Source: BJGO01 sp039810885 (GTDB lineage Bacteria; Bacteroidota; Bacteroidia; Chitinophagales; UBA10324). From it: a stretch of DNA of 64,000 nucleotides. The notes below the pieces were generated by a model. The model was not told where the DNA came from. It made no database searches and worked only from the letters and a program-made list of their open reading frames with translations. How positions within the stretch are numbered: position 1 is the first letter of the stretch; each line of letters begins with the position of its first letter. Both the position numbers and the translations under genes were made by a program. The stretch spans positions 14,290 through 78,289 of the forward strand of contig JBDHXV010000006.1 of the NCBI GenBank assembly GCA_039810885.1, read 5' to 3'. Positions 16,290 to 24,941 of the stretch are shown here, one piece after another.

Positions 16290-17840
16290 TTATAGAGGTA
16301 CTTGTAAATATCCGCAAGAGTAATTTGAAATGTTGATACTATTTAAACTACTCTTTAACATAAGAACTGTGGGTGTTCCCTGATTATTCAATTTCCCATC
16401 TGCTTTATTTATCCCAAAACCATCGTATAAATTACTTGACTGCAAGCAATGAATGGTTGTATTGGTTTGCATAGGAATACTCTTATCATTAACCGTAAGA
16501 GAGTTTATCTTAAAAGGCTCGTTACTTGTATTCTGAAAATAAATCGTAAGCTTTTTAGTGAGTCTATCATAATATGCAGTGCAATACAAATCTTTTTTAT
16601 TGCTTTTAACGTCACAGAGAATCGTATTGGAATTGAAAATAGGTTGTATAAGTTGATGTGCATAGTAAGGTGTTTTTCGAATATATGGGTCGGCAGCAAG
16701 GTCTGTGTAGGTTTCACGTTCTGTTTTATCCATAATCATACAAGTTCCATAGATATCACCTGCAAGAGTTTGATAGGTGGCTATTGTAATCTGATGTTCG
16801 TTTTTATTGTTAATTACGTTTATGGCATCATAAAATCGGGAGATAAACATGTTGAGCAGGAGCGTGTTTCCATAACGTCCTTCTGTTGATTTAGTTGCAA
16901 GATTCCATTCTGTAATCCAGAAGGAACGTGATTTCCCAAATACATCACGGTACATATTGATAGAAGTTGGGAAAGTGTATCCCGTAATATTTTGTATTTC
17001 ATCCAAAGCGCAATCAAACATGGAATTTACACTGCCGGAGCAATCTAATGGAAAATAAAAATGCAGTACGACCGCATCGTAAAAATTCTCTTTGGCTAAT
17101 TGTTGATTCCAATCTGCGAAATAAGCAGCTTCACTGCCGCTAGGTGGGTTTTCATCAGCAATATCTCTGATGGGTGCCCCGCATACAGCTACCGGCATGT
17201 TGGGATATTCTTGTTTGATTTTTTGTACAAGTGCTTTTGCGCGTGCAATATATTGACGTACATCATTATTAAACACACCACGCATACGAGGAAGGTATAA
17301 CTCATTACCTAATTCTACACCACAAACAGGAACATTTTTACTTTTAAAATATTTAAGAAGTGATATAGTTTCATTATCATCTGCAGTAACGAGATTAGCA
17401 CAAACCAATACTTTTGAATGACTTTGTAAGGCAAGGCTAACAAAGTCATCAATATAGTGTGTGCTATTAGATTTCTCATCTACGTATGCATTTTGTTTTT
17501 GAAGATTCTCTGCATAACCCGGATGTATAGATTTGATCTCACCTTGATTTAATCCATATCCCGCTTTATTCCAATGGTAAAATTGTGCCAGCGTTCCTCC
17601 GGGCCAGCGTAACACATTCATGTGAAGGGAGTCCACAAGGGATGTGAATTTAGTTGTTGTTGCATCCGTTTGCCAATACATTGATGAGGTAGAAACTCCA
17701 TACACCAAAGGTTCTATAGGAACACCCTGTTCGGGTATGCTTATACTTATATTTAATGGTGTTGAATTTTTATTTTGATTTTGTATGCAAGCAGGTATCG
17801 CAAGCAACAAATAGAGCATAAAATTAAGATAACCGAACAT
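16290..17840 (-). CDS. Glycoside hydrolase-like lipoprotein (clan GH-A, arabinofuranosidase-like)
   Basis: 516 residues. The N-terminus has a hydrophobic stretch ending LAIPAC with Cys18, a plausible lipobox. The body looks like a TIM-barrel hydrolase: RWPGG at 78-82, GVELGNE with Glu180 as candidate acid/base, and FWITEWN with Glu311 as candidate nucleophile. These resemble GH51/GH39-type enzymes, and the tail from about 400 looks like a beta-sandwich. Substrate is not predictable. It sits inside the polysaccharide cluster between the polymerase and a sulfotransferase, overlapping the polymerase gene by 17 bp. That suggests trimming or turnover of the glycan at the surface. Confidence 0.7.
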   Translation of the reverse strand: MFGYLNFMLYLLLAIPACIQNQNKNSTPLNISISIPEQGVPIEPLVYGVSTSSMYWQTDATTTKFTSLVDSLHMNVLRWPGGTLAQFYHWNKAGYGLNQGEIKSIHPGYAENLQKQNAYVDEKSNSTHYIDDFVSLALQSHSKVLVCANLVTADDNETISLLKYFKSKNVPVCGVELGNELYLPRMRGVFNNDVRQYIARAKALVQKIKQEYPNMPVAVCGAPIRDIADENPPSGSEAAYFADWNQQLAKENFYDAVVLHFYFPLDCSGSVNSMFDCALDEIQNITGYTFPTSINMYRDVFGKSRSFWITEWNLATKSTEGRYGNTLLLNMFISRFYDAINVINNKNEHQITIATYQTLAGDIYGTCMIMDKTERETYTDLAADPYIRKTPYYAHQLIQPIFNSNTILCDVKSNKKDLYCTAYYDRLTKKLTIYFQNTSNEPFKINSLTVNDKSIPMQTNTTIHCLQSSNLYDGFGINKADGKLNNQGTPTVLMLKSSLNSINISNYSCGYLQVPL

Positions 17841-19113
17841 GGCTTTCGTATTTTTTGAAGTAATAAATAATCATTATGAAGAAAAGAGTAACTGACGGCC
17901 CGGAGGCAAAGAATATATAACCGCTGAAAATACTCCTGAGATAATAATAAAGCAGGAAGTACTTGATGTGGGTGTATAAAAGCGGCTGCGAATCGAACTT
18001 ATACCTTCGCATCCATCTGAACATATATATAAACTGAATATGCACGAGCAAGAACCCAATGACTCCATATACAAAAAAGACACCAACAATCCCCAAATCG
18101 CTGGGAAAAAACTTTTCAACTAAAGAAAGATTTCCACCCCAGTTATCACTCCACTTGCCATTTCCGAATATCCAGGCCGAAGGGTGTTGCGAGGCAAACT
18201 TATTCATCGTGAGTAATTCGGAAAGACGCGAATCGGCGCTACCTTCACCTGTTTCTTCACCTTGAATAACATCAATAAAATTTCCATATTGCCCGATAAG
18301 AGTATTAAATTTTTGTGGAGAAATAAGAAACAAACCTCCCAATGCGACAAGAAAGATTGCTGCAGACAGGCTGATATATTGAGTAAAACGTTTTGCTGTG
18401 GTGTTGAAGATTAGAATAAGAAAGAAGATAATTGCGGTAGTGATAACGATACCGCGCTTTTGTAAAAAGAAAAGGAAGTAAGCAAAGAATAAAGCACTTG
18501 CTATAAGCCAAATATTTTGTTTCATTCGAATTGCCTTAATGAAATAAAATAACATGGCATATCCAAGAAAGAAATTATTAAACTTAAATCCGCATCCGCC
18601 TTTAGCTTCATTACAGTAAACGAAACTGCTTCCGCGAAATTTGCCCGCATCAAAAACAACTTCCGCACCGATATAAAGAACAAGGCTAACCCAGGCAACG
18701 CCGAGCATTAGACGATGTATCTCTGTTAAGCTTATAAATTTATTTGTTAAGAAATAAAATACGACAAGGCTTCCTAGTCCTATAAACCAAAACTTTTGTG
18801 TTGTAAACCCATTAATTAACGGTTGTCCCCAATATAATTTGGCCATTACAGCAGAATATAAAGGTATTCCAAAACTCATCGAGAGCACCAGCATATCAAT
18901 AGCATCAAGCCGTTGCGTTTGTAAAAGCTTATTTAGAAGATATATAACAATAAAAAGCATAACCGTTACAGTAAATAACTGTTCAACGTTTGTGATATAG
19001 TCTGCAAGAGGCGAATTAGTAAAATACTGAAAACTAATAAGCAATATCAACAGCGTTATAATTTGATAAGCGGCTTTGCGCAACAGAATGAATTCGCTTT
19101 GTTCAGAAATCAT
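17824..19113 (-). CDS. O-antigen/polysaccharide polymerase-like membrane protein (Wzy type)
   Basis: A 429-residue protein with about 10-12 hydrophobic helices and a long outer loop near 265-320, the layout of Wzy/O-antigen ligase family proteins. Wzy proteins share little sequence, so the call rests on topology and on neighbours: flippase, glycosyltransferases and sulfotransferases in one run. The final cytoplasmic end is short and basic. It overlaps the hydrolase gene by 17 bp and starts 10 bp after the GT2 gene. Confidence 0.7.
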   Translation of the reverse strand: MISEQSEFILLRKAAYQIITLLILLISFQYFTNSPLADYITNVEQLFTVTVMLFIVIYLLNKLLQTQRLDAIDMLVLSMSFGIPLYSAVMAKLYWGQPLINGFTTQKFWFIGLGSLVVFYFLTNKFISLTEIHRLMLGVAWVSLVLYIGAEVVFDAGKFRGSSFVYCNEAKGGCGFKFNNFFLGYAMLFYFIKAIRMKQNIWLIASALFFAYFLFFLQKRGIVITTAIIFFLILIFNTTAKRFTQYISLSAAIFLVALGGLFLISPQKFNTLIGQYGNFIDVIQGEETGEGSADSRLSELLTMNKFASQHPSAWIFGNGKWSDNWGGNLSLVEKFFPSDLGIVGVFFVYGVIGFLLVHIQFIYMFRWMRRYKFDSQPLLYTHIKYFLLYYYLRSIFSGYIFFASGPSVTLFFIMIIYYFKKYESHVRLS

Positions 19114-19123
19114 TTTTTACAAA

Positions 19124-20065
19124 CTACAATGAATTTATTCTTTTGCCAAAGATAACTCGGAGTACCAAAAAGGCGTGGCGTGCCTTTCCTTGAATCAATC
19201 GTTTTATGAAAATCATAGCTAGCCGGATATAGGCAATGGGCAATAGAATGGGAAAGTGCTTTGTATATAATCGAATCAAATTGCCGTATTGCAATATCAA
19301 TACATGATCGGGTGCATCTTGCATTTTTATTTTTTTACCACTCGATGCTCCTTGGAGATGATAGACGACAGCTTGGGTACACGTATAGTTTGTGAAGCCG
19401 CTTTTCTCCGCACGAATGCACCAATCGTGTTCTTCTTGATAAAGAAGAAATGACTCATCCATTAATCCGACAGTGGTAATAAACCTTTTACTGAAAAACA
19501 TACAGGCGCCATACACGTAGCTGGGTTTAAAAAGAAGCGGGTATTGTCCGCTATCCGTTTCGAATGCACCTATATTTCGCTGCCAGGCCGTCCATTTATT
19601 AAAGTATCCGCCAACAGAATTTATTGCAGATCGAGTGCCGCTAAAGAGAACCTTAGCTCCAAGAATCCCACAATCGTTGATGGAGACATAGGTCGTTAGC
19701 AACTGTTGGATACAATGCAGTTGTGTGGTGCAATCATTATTTAAAATCATTAGAAACACTGCATCAGAATTATTTATTGCAATTTGAATTCCACGGTTTG
19801 CAGCAGCAGCATAACCAAGATTACTTAACATTTGACACCATAGAATACCTTGACGGCGTATCTCGACCTCGATCGGTACTTGTTTGAAAAATTGGATATG
19901 GTTGTAATCACTTTTGAGTTCAGACTCGGATACGTTCGATGCATTGTCGCAAACAATTATGCTTACAGGATAAGAAGACGCTAATAATGAATTAATGCAA
20001 TTCCTGGTGTTAGTATAATCTCCAAAGTGAACTACTATACAACAAACAGAAGTTGCGTTATCCAT
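19124..20065 (-). CDS. Glycosyltransferase family 2 (rhamnosyltransferase-like)
   Basis: A 313-residue GT-A enzyme. It opens CCIVVHFGDYTNTRNCINSL, then IIVCDNAS, NLGYAAAANRGIQ and LILNNDCT (DxD-like metal site). YGACMFFSKRF and EEHDWCIRAEKSG follow, the latter the usual catalytic-base region of GT2. This pattern is that of the rhamnosyltransferase-like GT2 subgroup. The ATG overlaps the stop of the preceding sulfotransferase by one base (TAATG). It is expected to build the repeat unit on the lipid carrier. Confidence 0.9.
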   Translation of the reverse strand: MDNATSVCCIVVHFGDYTNTRNCINSLLASSYPVSIIVCDNASNVSESELKSDYNHIQFFKQVPIEVEIRRQGILWCQMLSNLGYAAAANRGIQIAINNSDAVFLMILNNDCTTQLHCIQQLLTTYVSINDCGILGAKVLFSGTRSAINSVGGYFNKWTAWQRNIGAFETDSGQYPLLFKPSYVYGACMFFSKRFITTVGLMDESFLLYQEEHDWCIRAEKSGFTNYTCTQAVVYHLQGASSGKKIKMQDAPDHVLILQYGNLIRLYTKHFPILLPIAYIRLAMIFIKRLIQGKARHAFLVLRVIFGKRINSL

Positions 20066-21003
20066 TATTTAATCCAGTGATTTAATGAATAGCCTGTAAG
20101 GACTGATGTTTTATGAATATCCTCAATAAAGTAAGGCATTAAAGCTGCATAATCAGCATCAGTTAGTATAGGTAAATTCTTCTTCTCATAAGCCAATTGT
20201 CGCAACCGATGGCGTAGTTCATCGGGGATTATCCGGAATATCTTTCGTTTAAAATCCTTTTTGCGATTTAACCACTTAAAGAAAAAATTCCTCGGTAATG
20301 CTGCAGTATTGTATTTTTTCTCGGTATTAAAATGAAATGAAGTTAATCCGGTAAATATTCGTATTTCTTCTATGATTTGCAAGGTGTTCCTGACATAATC
20401 ATCGTACATAATAATTTTTACTTGTTCTTTTGGAAAGAGGTCTAAATATCGTTTGATAGAATCAGCATAAGTACTGAGTTCTACATATAAATGTGAAATA
20501 CCCCATCCTTTGTATTCTTTCCGAACATCTCTCTGAACCTCTTGAATAAAGGACAAATTGCTATTGTGTTCACTTTTTAGATCCATAACATAATGTGAAA
20601 ATGCACGCTCTACGGGTTGTCTGATTATTATAATAATACGTGCATTAGGATTTTTATCAAAGATGTTTTGGGCGGCCACTTTGCTATATAGGTAAGAAAC
20701 GGAACTGTCAATAGTTAAAAGCCCTTGTGTGTTCTTATATAATTTTAAATAATCGGCTTCTTTACGAATATAAGATGAATGGATAATACGGTTATTTGCA
20801 ATAGCTTGGTCTATATCTTTTATTTTATAATAGTTAAAATCACTTGAAAAATTTTCAATGTCTATATCATTCGAAAAGAAATGAGGCTCTTTAATAACGG
20901 AACGCATTACACCCGGATGCTGCATCAGATATGCATAAAGTGAACTCGTACCTGTTTTAGGTGCTCCTACTATAAATAAATCCGGCCAAATATTTACGTT
21001 CAT
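20065..21003 (-). CDS. Sulfotransferase family protein
   Basis: 312 residues, the second PAPS-dependent sulfotransferase of the cluster. The 5' loop FIVGAPKTGTSSLYAYL is at 10-26 and the 3' site IIRQPVERAFSHYVMD about 120 residues later. It is a clear paralogue of the gene at 15397 but quite divergent, so the two may modify different positions. It overlaps the flippase stop by 4 bp (ATGA-type, 21000-21003) and the next GT2 start by one base, showing a tight operon. Confidence 0.9.
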   Translation of the reverse strand: MNVNIWPDLFIVGAPKTGTSSLYAYLMQHPGVMRSVIKEPHFFSNDIDIENFSSDFNYYKIKDIDQAIANNRIIHSSYIRKEADYLKLYKNTQGLLTIDSSVSYLYSKVAAQNIFDKNPNARIIIIIRQPVERAFSHYVMDLKSEHNSNLSFIQEVQRDVRKEYKGWGISHLYVELSTYADSIKRYLDLFPKEQVKIIMYDDYVRNTLQIIEEIRIFTGLTSFHFNTEKKYNTAALPRNFFFKWLNRKKDFKRKIFRIIPDELRHRLRQLAYEKKNLPILTDADYAALMPYFIEDIHKTSVLTGYSLNHWIK

Positions 21004-22343
21004 CGCTTAAAAATTTGATTTAACATTTTGTAGTTAAATGTGAAGAACCCAAACTGCCAGCGTATAATGCTCACAGCAGCAATATTAGGGATTAAAATGC
21101 CGAGTAAACTTAGAATAGCTGCGCCGTTAATGCCATATTGAGGTATGAAGTGCCAACCTAATAATGCACAGACAATATTATTAAATACAGAAATATATAG
21201 CACAATACGTTGCTTATTAATCATTAACAATAAATTATTCGCAGGCCCCATGGTAGAATTAAAAAACTGGCCCATACACATTAACCACATCGCCTCCTTT
21301 CCACTGCTGAATTCCTTCCCGAACAGATGCAGTATAAAACCGGGAAAAAGAATTAATACAAGAAAAATAGGAAGGGAAGTCCAGAAGATAAGAGTTGTAG
21401 TTTTTTGAACGGTATGCCTTAACTCATCGAGCTTTTGCTGTTTAAATAACTCTGCGAAATGGGGAGCAGCAGCAACAATTGTAGAAAAAAGTGTAAATGA
21501 AATTATTGAACTTACCTTCTGAGACGCTTTGAAGATGCCGACAGACTCTTCTGAAAAAAAACGCCCGAGAATAACAGCCTCCGTTGCATTGCGTAAGTAA
21601 CTCATTAATCCGACTACAAAAAAAGTAAGCGATACACTAATCAATGAACTCCACGAAACAGACACCTTAACCATCTGTGCCTGAAAAAATTTTCGATACC
21701 AAATGAAAGCGAGCATTAAAGTAATTAAACATGCAATTGCATAAGCCACAGCCACAACTTCCGGATTCCGATAAATCCAAAATACACTAAGAATGAAAAT
21801 GAGCGTAAACAGCAATAATGAAATTTGCTGTATAAAATTGAATTCGCGAAAATGCTTTTTCCCTTTTAAATAGGAGGCATAAATATTAATATGAACTAAA
21901 GGCAAAATACAAAAAGCTGCAATTTTAAAATAGAAAGTCAAATGAGGTTTATTAAAGTAATCTCTTGCTATTGTACTTGCAAAAACAAATAAAAGAATGC
22001 CCAGAAGCAATGAGGTTACAGCCGTAAGTCTAACCGCCGCATGATATTTACTTCTTAAAGCACCCAACTCATTTTCAGAATGACTTCGAGCACTTTCACG
22101 CATCATCAATACATCGAAGCCCAAGCGGGCAGATTGTGTAAAAAATTGCAACACGGCTTGAAATAAACTATAGGCACCATAGCCCGCTGCACCAAATAAT
22201 CGGCTGATAGTTAGTACCAAACCATAATTAATGGCTTGTCCTGTGATTCTTAGAACCAAAGAAATCAAGCTACCTTTTAGTAGATTCTGATAAGCACTGG
22301 CATCACCTCTTAAGAATGAAATTGCCTTTTTGACAAACCCCAC
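21000..22343 (-). CDS. Polysaccharide flippase (Wzx/MOP family)
   Basis: 447 residues with about 12 hydrophobic helices. The N-terminal LISLVLRITGQAINYGLVLTI followed by GAAGYGAYSLFQAVLQF is the usual start of Wzx/RfbX-type lipid-linked oligosaccharide flippases. It would move the undecaprenyl-linked repeat unit across the inner membrane. It is the first gene of the minus-strand cluster, with a 280-bp divergent intergenic region in front, which probably holds the promoter. Confidence 0.9.
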   Translation of the reverse strand: MGFVKKAISFLRGDASAYQNLLKGSLISLVLRITGQAINYGLVLTISRLFGAAGYGAYSLFQAVLQFFTQSARLGFDVLMMRESARSHSENELGALRSKYHAAVRLTAVTSLLLGILLFVFASTIARDYFNKPHLTFYFKIAAFCILPLVHINIYASYLKGKKHFREFNFIQQISLLLFTLIFILSVFWIYRNPEVVAVAYAIACLITLMLAFIWYRKFFQAQMVKVSVSWSSLISVSLTFFVVGLMSYLRNATEAVILGRFFSEESVGIFKASQKVSSIISFTLFSTIVAAAPHFAELFKQQKLDELRHTVQKTTTLIFWTSLPIFLVLILFPGFILHLFGKEFSSGKEAMWLMCMGQFFNSTMGPANNLLLMINKQRIVLYISVFNNIVCALLGWHFIPQYGINGAAILSLLGILIPNIAAVSIIRWQFGFFTFNYKMLNQIFKR

Positions 22344-22592
22344 GATACAATATTATTGTGGGGTAAAAATCAATAATCTTAGATTTTTTTACTAAAAGAA
22401 AAACACACGCAGAATTACATCATCCATCTTGTACAAAGCAACCTGCTCATTATTAGAAAAGAAATAACCCTTTTTTTTGCAAATTCTCATACAGGACAGT
22501 TCAATATCGCTTGCGATGAAAGTTCCACCTTGTAAATCTAATTGATGCAATAATCAGCTCATAAAAGGCTAAAATCACTCTTAAAATTCAAG

Positions 22593-22600
22593 TAGGTTTG
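22593..22600 (+). promoter_or_regulatory. Possible -7 element (TAnnTTTG) before the thiolase gene
   Basis: TAGGTTTG fits the Bacteroidota sigma-ABfr -7 consensus and lies 23 bp before the ATG at 22624. I see no TTTG box at the normal distance upstream, so support is weak. The rest of the 22344-22623 gap shows no gene or strong hairpin. Confidence 0.3.
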
Positions 22601-22623
22601 TGCTATCAAAATAAATCTACTCG

Positions 22624-23799
22624 ATGAAAGAAGTTTATATTATGTCTATTTCGCGTACGCCGATAGGAGCATTGAGCGGTGCATTATCGTCACTGACAGC
22701 TCCACAATTAGGTAGTATTGCGGCAACGGAGGCCATAAAACGTGCCGGCATTGAGCCATCACAAGTTCAAGAGGTTGTTATGGGTAATGTACTTAGTGCG
22801 AATATCGGACAGGCTCCTGCGCAGCAAGTGGCTGTGTTTACCGGCATTCCGAATACGGTCCCCTGCACTACCGTAAATAAAGTATGTGCCTCCGGAATGA
22901 AGGCCATTATGTTGGGTGCACAAAGCATAATCATGGGTCACGCAGATATTGTATTGGCAGGAGGCATGGAAAGCATGAGCAATGTCCCTTATTATTTAGA
23001 CCGTGCACGAAACGGATATCGTTACGGTCACCAACAAGTTATCGATGGCATAATTAAGGATGGATTATGGGATCCTTATAAAAATTATGCAATGGGCAAT
23101 GCCGGGGAGCTCTGTGCTAAAGAATATAACTTTAGCAGAAAAGATCAAGATGATTATGCCATAGAATCATATAATCGTGCTATTAAGGCACAGAAGGAGG
23201 GGTGGTTCAATTTGGAAATTACACCGGTAGAAGTAATGCAGGGTAAAGAGAAAATTACAATCAGCATGGATGAAGAACCCGGTAAAGTTAAGTTTGACAA
23301 GATCCCAACCTTAAAACCTGCGTTTGATAAAGAAGGAACGATTACAGCAGCAAACGCTTCTAAAATTAATGACGGAGCCTCGGCCGTAATTCTAATGAGT
23401 GCTGAAAAAGCAAAAGCATTAGGTCTAAAGCCAATGTCACGCATACTTGGCTTTGCAGATGCTTCTCAGGCTCCGGAATGGTTTACAACCACTCCTTCTA
23501 AGGCTATCCCTCTGGCCTTGCAACGTGCAGGAAAGCAACTTAGCGATGTGGACTATTATGAAATCAACGAAGCATTTTCGGTTGTGAGCATGGTAAATAA
23601 TAAACTAATGAATATCCCCGACAACAAAGCCAATATCTTTGGTGGGGCTGTTTCTCTAGGGCATCCGATAGGTAACAGCGGAGCCCGCATCGTTTGTACA
23701 CTAACGTCTGTGCTTAAACATAAAAATGCAAAAATCGGGGCTGCCGGTATATGCAACGGAGGTGGTGGCGCTTCAGCAATTGTTATTGAAAATTTGTGA
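22624..23799 (+). CDS. Acetyl-CoA C-acetyltransferase (thiolase)
   Basis: A 391-residue thiolase joining or cleaving acetyl-CoA units. The active Cys is in NKVCASGMKAI (about residue 88); the His region is GGAVSLGHPIGNSGARI and the second Cys is in GICNGGGGAS. Length and N-terminal ISRTPIGALSGALSS are those of the biosynthetic AtoB/ThlA type. It stands first on the plus strand after the divergent polysaccharide cluster, 13 bp ahead of the next gene. Confidence 0.95.
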   Translation: MKEVYIMSISRTPIGALSGALSSLTAPQLGSIAATEAIKRAGIEPSQVQEVVMGNVLSANIGQAPAQQVAVFTGIPNTVPCTTVNKVCASGMKAIMLGAQSIIMGHADIVLAGGMESMSNVPYYLDRARNGYRYGHQQVIDGIIKDGLWDPYKNYAMGNAGELCAKEYNFSRKDQDDYAIESYNRAIKAQKEGWFNLEITPVEVMQGKEKITISMDEEPGKVKFDKIPTLKPAFDKEGTITAANASKINDGASAVILMSAEKAKALGLKPMSRILGFADASQAPEWFTTTPSKAIPLALQRAGKQLSDVDYYEINEAFSVVSMVNNKLMNIPDNKANIFGGAVSLGHPIGNSGARIVCTLTSVLKHKNAKIGAAGICNGGGGASAIVIENL

Positions 23800-23812
23800 T
23801 AAACAAATTATC

Positions 23813-24760
23813 ATGAAGGCGATGTGTCATCGTTATTTGTTTTCGATGTGCATTCGAACTCTGTTTCTATTGTTATTGCTCTGTGGTGTAAGAGTTAATA
23901 CTTGCGCAAGTATTACACCCGATAATTTAGAGCTACTGAAAAGTTATGAGGATACACTAAATGTGTTACAAGATTCGATTATTCTCGGATCGGAACATGT
24001 AGTACGACAGCAAGCTTGCTATGATTTTATCAAAGTATTAGTTCGGGCTCTCAAAGTTGAACACTCCTTTGAGTATCCGTTTAGTTCATTGAATCGAATC
24101 GCTATTATCAAACCTAAGGATAACAAGTTCAGAATGTTTAACTGGAGTTTGAAATTATATAATGAATCATATCGCTATTATGGAGCTATTCAAATGAATA
24201 CATCGAAAGGGGTAAAAGCATACCCTCTATTCGATTACAACTATAGAATAAAAAATAAAGACACCATTACTAATAATGAGAAATGGCCCGGAGCATTATA
24301 TTACAATATGCTCGAACGGGGTGGATATTACTACTTGTTCGGTTGGGATGGCAATAATTTGCGCAGCAACATTAAATTGATTGATGTCTTGCACTTTACA
24401 AAAAAGGGAGAACCCATCTTTGGCGCACCGAAGTTTGTCGTAGCCGAAGGGAAAAAAAAGAAAATTTATAATCGCTACATAATTGAATATAAAGAAGAAG
24501 CGGCCGTAACGTTGAATTATGATAAAGATTTGAAGATGATTATTTTCGATCATTTAGTTCCGACAAGCCCTACATCAAAGGATTTCAAATTCACTTATAT
24601 TCCCGACGGCTCGTATGAAGGATTTAAGTATAAGAAGAAGCAATGGCACTATGTTTCACAGGTGTTTACTTCTACCATGAAACAACCCATATTTCCAAAG
24701 CCTGTAGATTTTAAGAAAGAACAGGAACAAATGAAAAACCCACCCAAGAAAACAAAATAA
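23813..24760 (+). CDS. Unrecognised secreted protein
   Basis: 315 residues from the ATG at 23813 (an overlapping longer frame inside the thiolase gene is ignored). An N-terminal signal peptide (LFLLLLLCGVRVNTCA) may be followed by cleavage near 28. The mature part is rich in Tyr and Lys, with runs such as YYNMLERGGYYYLFGWDG and a C-terminal IPDGSYEGFKYKKKQWHYV. I do not recognise a family. It follows the thiolase by 13 bp on the same strand, but no link in function can be seen. It ends with a very Lys/Pro-rich tail. Confidence 0.7.
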   Translation: MKAMCHRYLFSMCIRTLFLLLLLCGVRVNTCASITPDNLELLKSYEDTLNVLQDSIILGSEHVVRQQACYDFIKVLVRALKVEHSFEYPFSSLNRIAIIKPKDNKFRMFNWSLKLYNESYRYYGAIQMNTSKGVKAYPLFDYNYRIKNKDTITNNEKWPGALYYNMLERGGYYYLFGWDGNNLRSNIKLIDVLHFTKKGEPIFGAPKFVVAEGKKKKIYNRYIIEYKEEAAVTLNYDKDLKMIIFDHLVPTSPTSKDFKFTYIPDGSYEGFKYKKKQWHYVSQVFTSTMKQPIFPKPVDFKKEQEQMKNPPKKTK

Positions 24761-24941
24761 AATACCAACTATTTTTACTCACATGTTATCCTCATGGCTT
24801 AATCACATGTTGTGAAAAGATTAGTGACTTGTTTATCAGTTATTTAGTTGAAACATCGCATCGAAGAGAAATAAAACTTTTTTTTCTTAAACACTTGCAG
24901 ATACATTTAACCGTTCAAATTAAATAGTAGAAAAAGAAGTG

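Noticed and set aside
22344..22623. RNA gene or extra coding region in the divergent gap
   Set aside because: No tRNA cloverleaf, no strong hairpin and no open frame; it is probably promoter sequence.
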